Under the pieces are notes generated by a model. It was not told the DNA's origin and did not search any database. It saw only the letters and a program-made list of their open reading frames with translations. A stretch of 6,133 nt of DNA from positions 1 to 6,133 of the forward strand of contig URLP01000106.1 of assembly GCA_900548635.1 (NCBI GenBank). The letters are read 5' to 3'. Below are positions 4,860 through 6,133 of the stretch, piece after piece. The stretch's first letter is position 1. Each line of letters starts with the position of its first letter. Position numbers and translations under genes: made by a program. Source of the stretch: an uncultured Megasphaera sp. (GTDB taxonomy: Bacteria; Bacillota; Negativicutes; Veillonellales; Megasphaeraceae).

Positions 4860-4887
4860 ATTATATAGGAAACTAAAAACATTACAA
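4860..4887 (-). promoter_or_regulatory. Promoter of the exported protein / DnaQ-fold operon
   Basis: On the minus strand, TTGTAA (4887-4882), a 16-base spacer and a perfect TATAAT (4865-4860) are present. Transcription is expected near 4853, giving a leader of about 42 bases before the ATG at 4810. Confidence 0.75.
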
Positions 4888-4942
4888 GAATGTATATTTT
4901 CAAGTAGGAATTTGGCCTTGTCAAGTCGAATATTATTCATAT

Positions 4943-4951
4943 AGAGGTGAT
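4943..4951 (+). promoter_or_regulatory. Ribosome binding site that fixes a TTG start
   Basis: AGAGGTGAT sits five to six bases before TTG at 4956. The in-frame GTG at 4947 lies inside this motif and GTG at 4962 is 12 bases away, so TTG is the best-placed start. No clear -10/-35 pair was found just upstream: a TTGTCA/TATAGA pair (4918-4945) would start transcription downstream of the ribosome binding site. Confidence 0.6.
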
Positions 4952-4955
4952 TTCA

Positions 4956-5579
4956 TTGGATGTGATTTACATAGGACTGCCTTTTCTCTTCTGGCAGGAA
5001 GACGAGTCGGAGCACGGCCTGGATGTCTGCGAGACCGAGGGCTTCCAGAAACGGGGCTTTCACGTGTATCCCCTGAATGCCGGCGATGACGCGGAGGAAA
5101 TCTGTTCCGCCTACAACTGGCATACGTCCTTTGTCGATGAAGATGCTGACGTGGCGCCGACAGAAGACTTCATTTCAGAACACGTCATTTGGGAGGACTT
5201 CCCGCTGCTCTACATTTCAGCAGCTGCTGCGACGTCGGAAGACGAATACACGCAGTTCGTCTGTCATACAGTGGAAATGGCCTGTGAAAGCGGCCTCCTC
5301 GTCGCAACGGAAGTACCGGCGACCCAGGATGACGAAGAAGACCCGTATCCCTGGCGCGATAAAGCCGGCCTTCTTTGGACGCACGGCGATGTCCTGCCCC
5401 AGGGCGGGCCGGGTTGTGCTGTCCGCCTGGCCATTGGCGAAAGCCTTATCCTTTCTGTCAAAGGCGACGAATGCGTTTACGAAAAGCACGTCGACAGCAG
5501 CCTTTTTATTCCTTATTTCCTGCAGGGAATGCTGGAAGGGCGAGATCCCTTTTCCATCATAGAATCTTATGTACCTTAA
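4956..5579 (+). CDS. Highly acidic protein of unknown function
   Basis: I do not recognise this 207-residue protein. It is extremely acidic, with about 42 Asp/Glu against about 8 Lys/Arg. There are acidic runs near residues 14-19 (QEDESE), 71-80 (DEDADVAPTE) and 125-129 (DDEED). It contains six Cys, spread singly, and several Trp. The opening DVIYIGLPFLFW is hydrophobic but too short and too quickly followed by charge to be a membrane anchor, so it is probably cytoplasmic. Codon choice looks like that of its neighbours and the reading is uninterrupted, so it appears to be a real gene. TTG at 4956 is used because of the ribosome binding site at 4943-4951; GTG at 4962 is the alternative. It leads a tight + strand unit, ending 17 bases before the MoaB-type gene, so a link to cofactor metabolism is possible but unsupported by motif. 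Confidence 0.8.
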   Translation: MDVIYIGLPFLFWQEDESEHGLDVCETEGFQKRGFHVYPLNAGDDAEEICSAYNWHTSFVDEDADVAPTEDFISEHVIWEDFPLLYISAAAATSEDEYTQFVCHTVEMACESGLLVATEVPATQDDEEDPYPWRDKAGLLWTHGDVLPQGGPGCAVRLAIGESLILSVKGDECVYEKHVDSSLFIPYFLQGMLEGRDPFSIIESYVP

Positions 5580-5582
5580 GTT

Positions 5583-5588
5583 GGGAGG
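5583..5588 (+). promoter_or_regulatory. Ribosome binding site that fixes the TTG start of the MoaB-type gene
   Basis: GGGAGG lies eight bases before TTG at 5597. There is no ATG in this frame until deep in the conserved domain (Met103), so TTG is the credible start. Confidence 0.8.
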
Positions 5589-5596
5589 TTATTATT

Positions 5597-6088
5597 TTGA
5601 ACAGCAAAAAAATCGAAGAACACCCTTTACGGGCCGCCATCCTTACGATCAGCAACAGCCGGACTTTTTCGGATGATACGAACGGCCTGCTCATCCAGTC
5701 GGCTCTGGCGAATTACGGCCATCAGGTCGTCGACTATCAGATCGTCAAAGATGATAAGGCGGAAATCGAACGCCATCTCCACGAATGGGTCTGCAGCGTC
5801 GATCTGGTCATTACCAGCGGCGGTACGGGGCTGGCCAAGCGTGATGTGACGATTGAAACGGTAGAACCCCTCTTTGACAAGACCATCCCGGCCTTCCAGG
5901 CGATGATGACCTATTTCGCCTACCGCCGGGCCTGCGGTGTCCAGGCCATGGCGTACCGTTCGACAGCCGGCCTCATCCACCAGTGCCAGGTCTACTGCCT
6001 GCCCGGGCTGCCGAGCCTGATCAAGATCGGCATGGAAAAGGTCATCCTGCCGGAAGTCTTCCATCTTTATACGGAAATCAAGAAGTAA
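5597..6088 (+). CDS. moaB: MoaB/MogA-type molybdopterin-binding protein
   Basis: This 163-residue single-domain protein has the size typical of MoaB. The family acts late in molybdenum cofactor synthesis, binding molybdopterin and in active members adenylylating it before metal insertion, in the cytoplasm. Visible motifs are the first strand AAILTISNSRT (13-23), the GHQVVDYQIVKDD segment (41-53), the cofactor loop ITSGGTG (72-78) with R82-D83 following, the EPLFDKTIPAF helix (90-100), and the closing LPGLPS (135-140). Two details differ from typical MoaB: TISNS has Asn20 where TVSDT-type members have Asp, and the LPGSPG loop reads LPGLPS. Asp83, aligned with a functionally important Asp in this family, is retained. 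It starts with TTG and overlaps cobU by one base, implying a shared transcript. MoaB and MogA are hard to separate by eye, so the symbol is tentative. Confidence 0.88.
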   Translation: MNSKKIEEHPLRAAILTISNSRTFSDDTNGLLIQSALANYGHQVVDYQIVKDDKAEIERHLHEWVCSVDLVITSGGTGLAKRDVTIETVEPLFDKTIPAFQAMMTYFAYRRACGVQAMAYRSTAGLIHQCQVYCLPGLPSLIKIGMEKVILPEVFHLYTEIKK

Positions 6089-6133
6089 TGGAAAAAAAGA
6101 AAATTATCCTCGTCACCGGCGGGGCGCGGAGCG
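6088..6133 (+). CDS. cobU: Adenosylcobinamide kinase / guanylyltransferase, first 15 codons
   Basis: The window ends after MEKKKIILVTGGARS, which matches the start of CobU, whose P-loop normally continues as GGARSGKS. CobU phosphorylates adenosylcobinamide and attaches GMP, preparing the lower-ligand attachment step of cobalamin assembly in the cytoplasm. The ATG at 6088 shares its A with the TAA of the moaB-type gene (TAATG), a classic translational coupling overlap. No separate Shine-Dalgarno sequence is obvious apart from the purine-rich end of moaB (AAGAAG). Only 46 bases are visible, so the call rests on the distinctive GGARS P-loop start. Confidence 0.75.
   Translation, partial: MEKKKIILVTGGARS

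Noticed and set aside
4811..4924. Longer start for the exported protein at 4924, which would add a hydrophobic N-terminal segment
   Set aside because: The extension reads through the TATAAT promoter and leader, and the ATG at 4810 has a good ribosome binding site and a complete signal peptide.
4918..4945. Promoter TTGTCA / TATAGA ahead of the acidic protein gene
   Set aside because: The -10 overlaps the ribosome binding site, so transcription would begin downstream of it and could not support initiation at 4956.
5375..5596. Longer in-frame start for the MoaB-type gene inside the upstream gene
   Set aside because: The extra 74 codons overlap the acidic protein gene in another frame, and the good ribosome binding site points to TTG at 5597.
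5627..6064. Open frame on the minus strand opposite the MoaB-type gene
   Set aside because: It is antisense to a clear MoaB-type protein and has no start signals.

Overview
The window fits a low-GC-lineage anaerobe with a fairly GC-rich genome. Megasphaera or another Negativicutes (Veillonellales) is my best guess, based on a single-chain pyruvate:ferredoxin oxidoreductase, an orphan short ribosomal protein S4, SD-rich starts with several GTG/TTG codons, and a cobalamin gene. This is inference from gene style, not from a marker comparison. No mobile element, tRNA, rRNA or CRISPR array is visible.

Layout, left to right. (1) 1-519: the C-terminal end of pyruvate:ferredoxin oxidoreductase, then a terminator and about 190 bases of non-coding DNA with an inverted repeat. 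(2) 772-1633: a two-gene + strand unit with a histidine phosphatase and a small GNAT-like acetyltransferase of the NATD1/YjdJ type. It is preceded by an extended -10 promoter and a perfect 12-bp palindrome. (3) 1634-1849: a convergent gap with two arrays of 7-bp repeats in opposite orientations, ending in a bidirectional terminator. (4) 1850-2446 (-): a Frm2/CinD-type nitroreductase, divergent from (5) 2655-3242 (+): rpsD (S4) with its own strong promoter. (6) 3243-3374: a bidirectional terminator, an exact eight-unit heptamer array, and a second + strand terminator. (7) 4810-3375 (-): a probable two-gene operon with a small exported protein of unknown function, then a membrane-anchored DnaQ-fold protein that appears to have lost nearly all of its catalytic residues. 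(8) 4956-6133 (+): a tightly packed unit with a very acidic unknown protein, a MoaB/MogA-type molybdopterin-binding protein, and the first 15 codons of cobU.

The two observations most worth following are the heptamer arrays next to terminators and the membrane-tethered pseudo-exonuclease encoded behind an exported protein. The arrays are period 7, anchored on CG, and occur three times in two convergent intergenic gaps. The rest is ordinary housekeeping: central fermentation (PFOR), translation (S4), flavin redox chemistry, and molybdenum and cobalamin cofactor metabolism.
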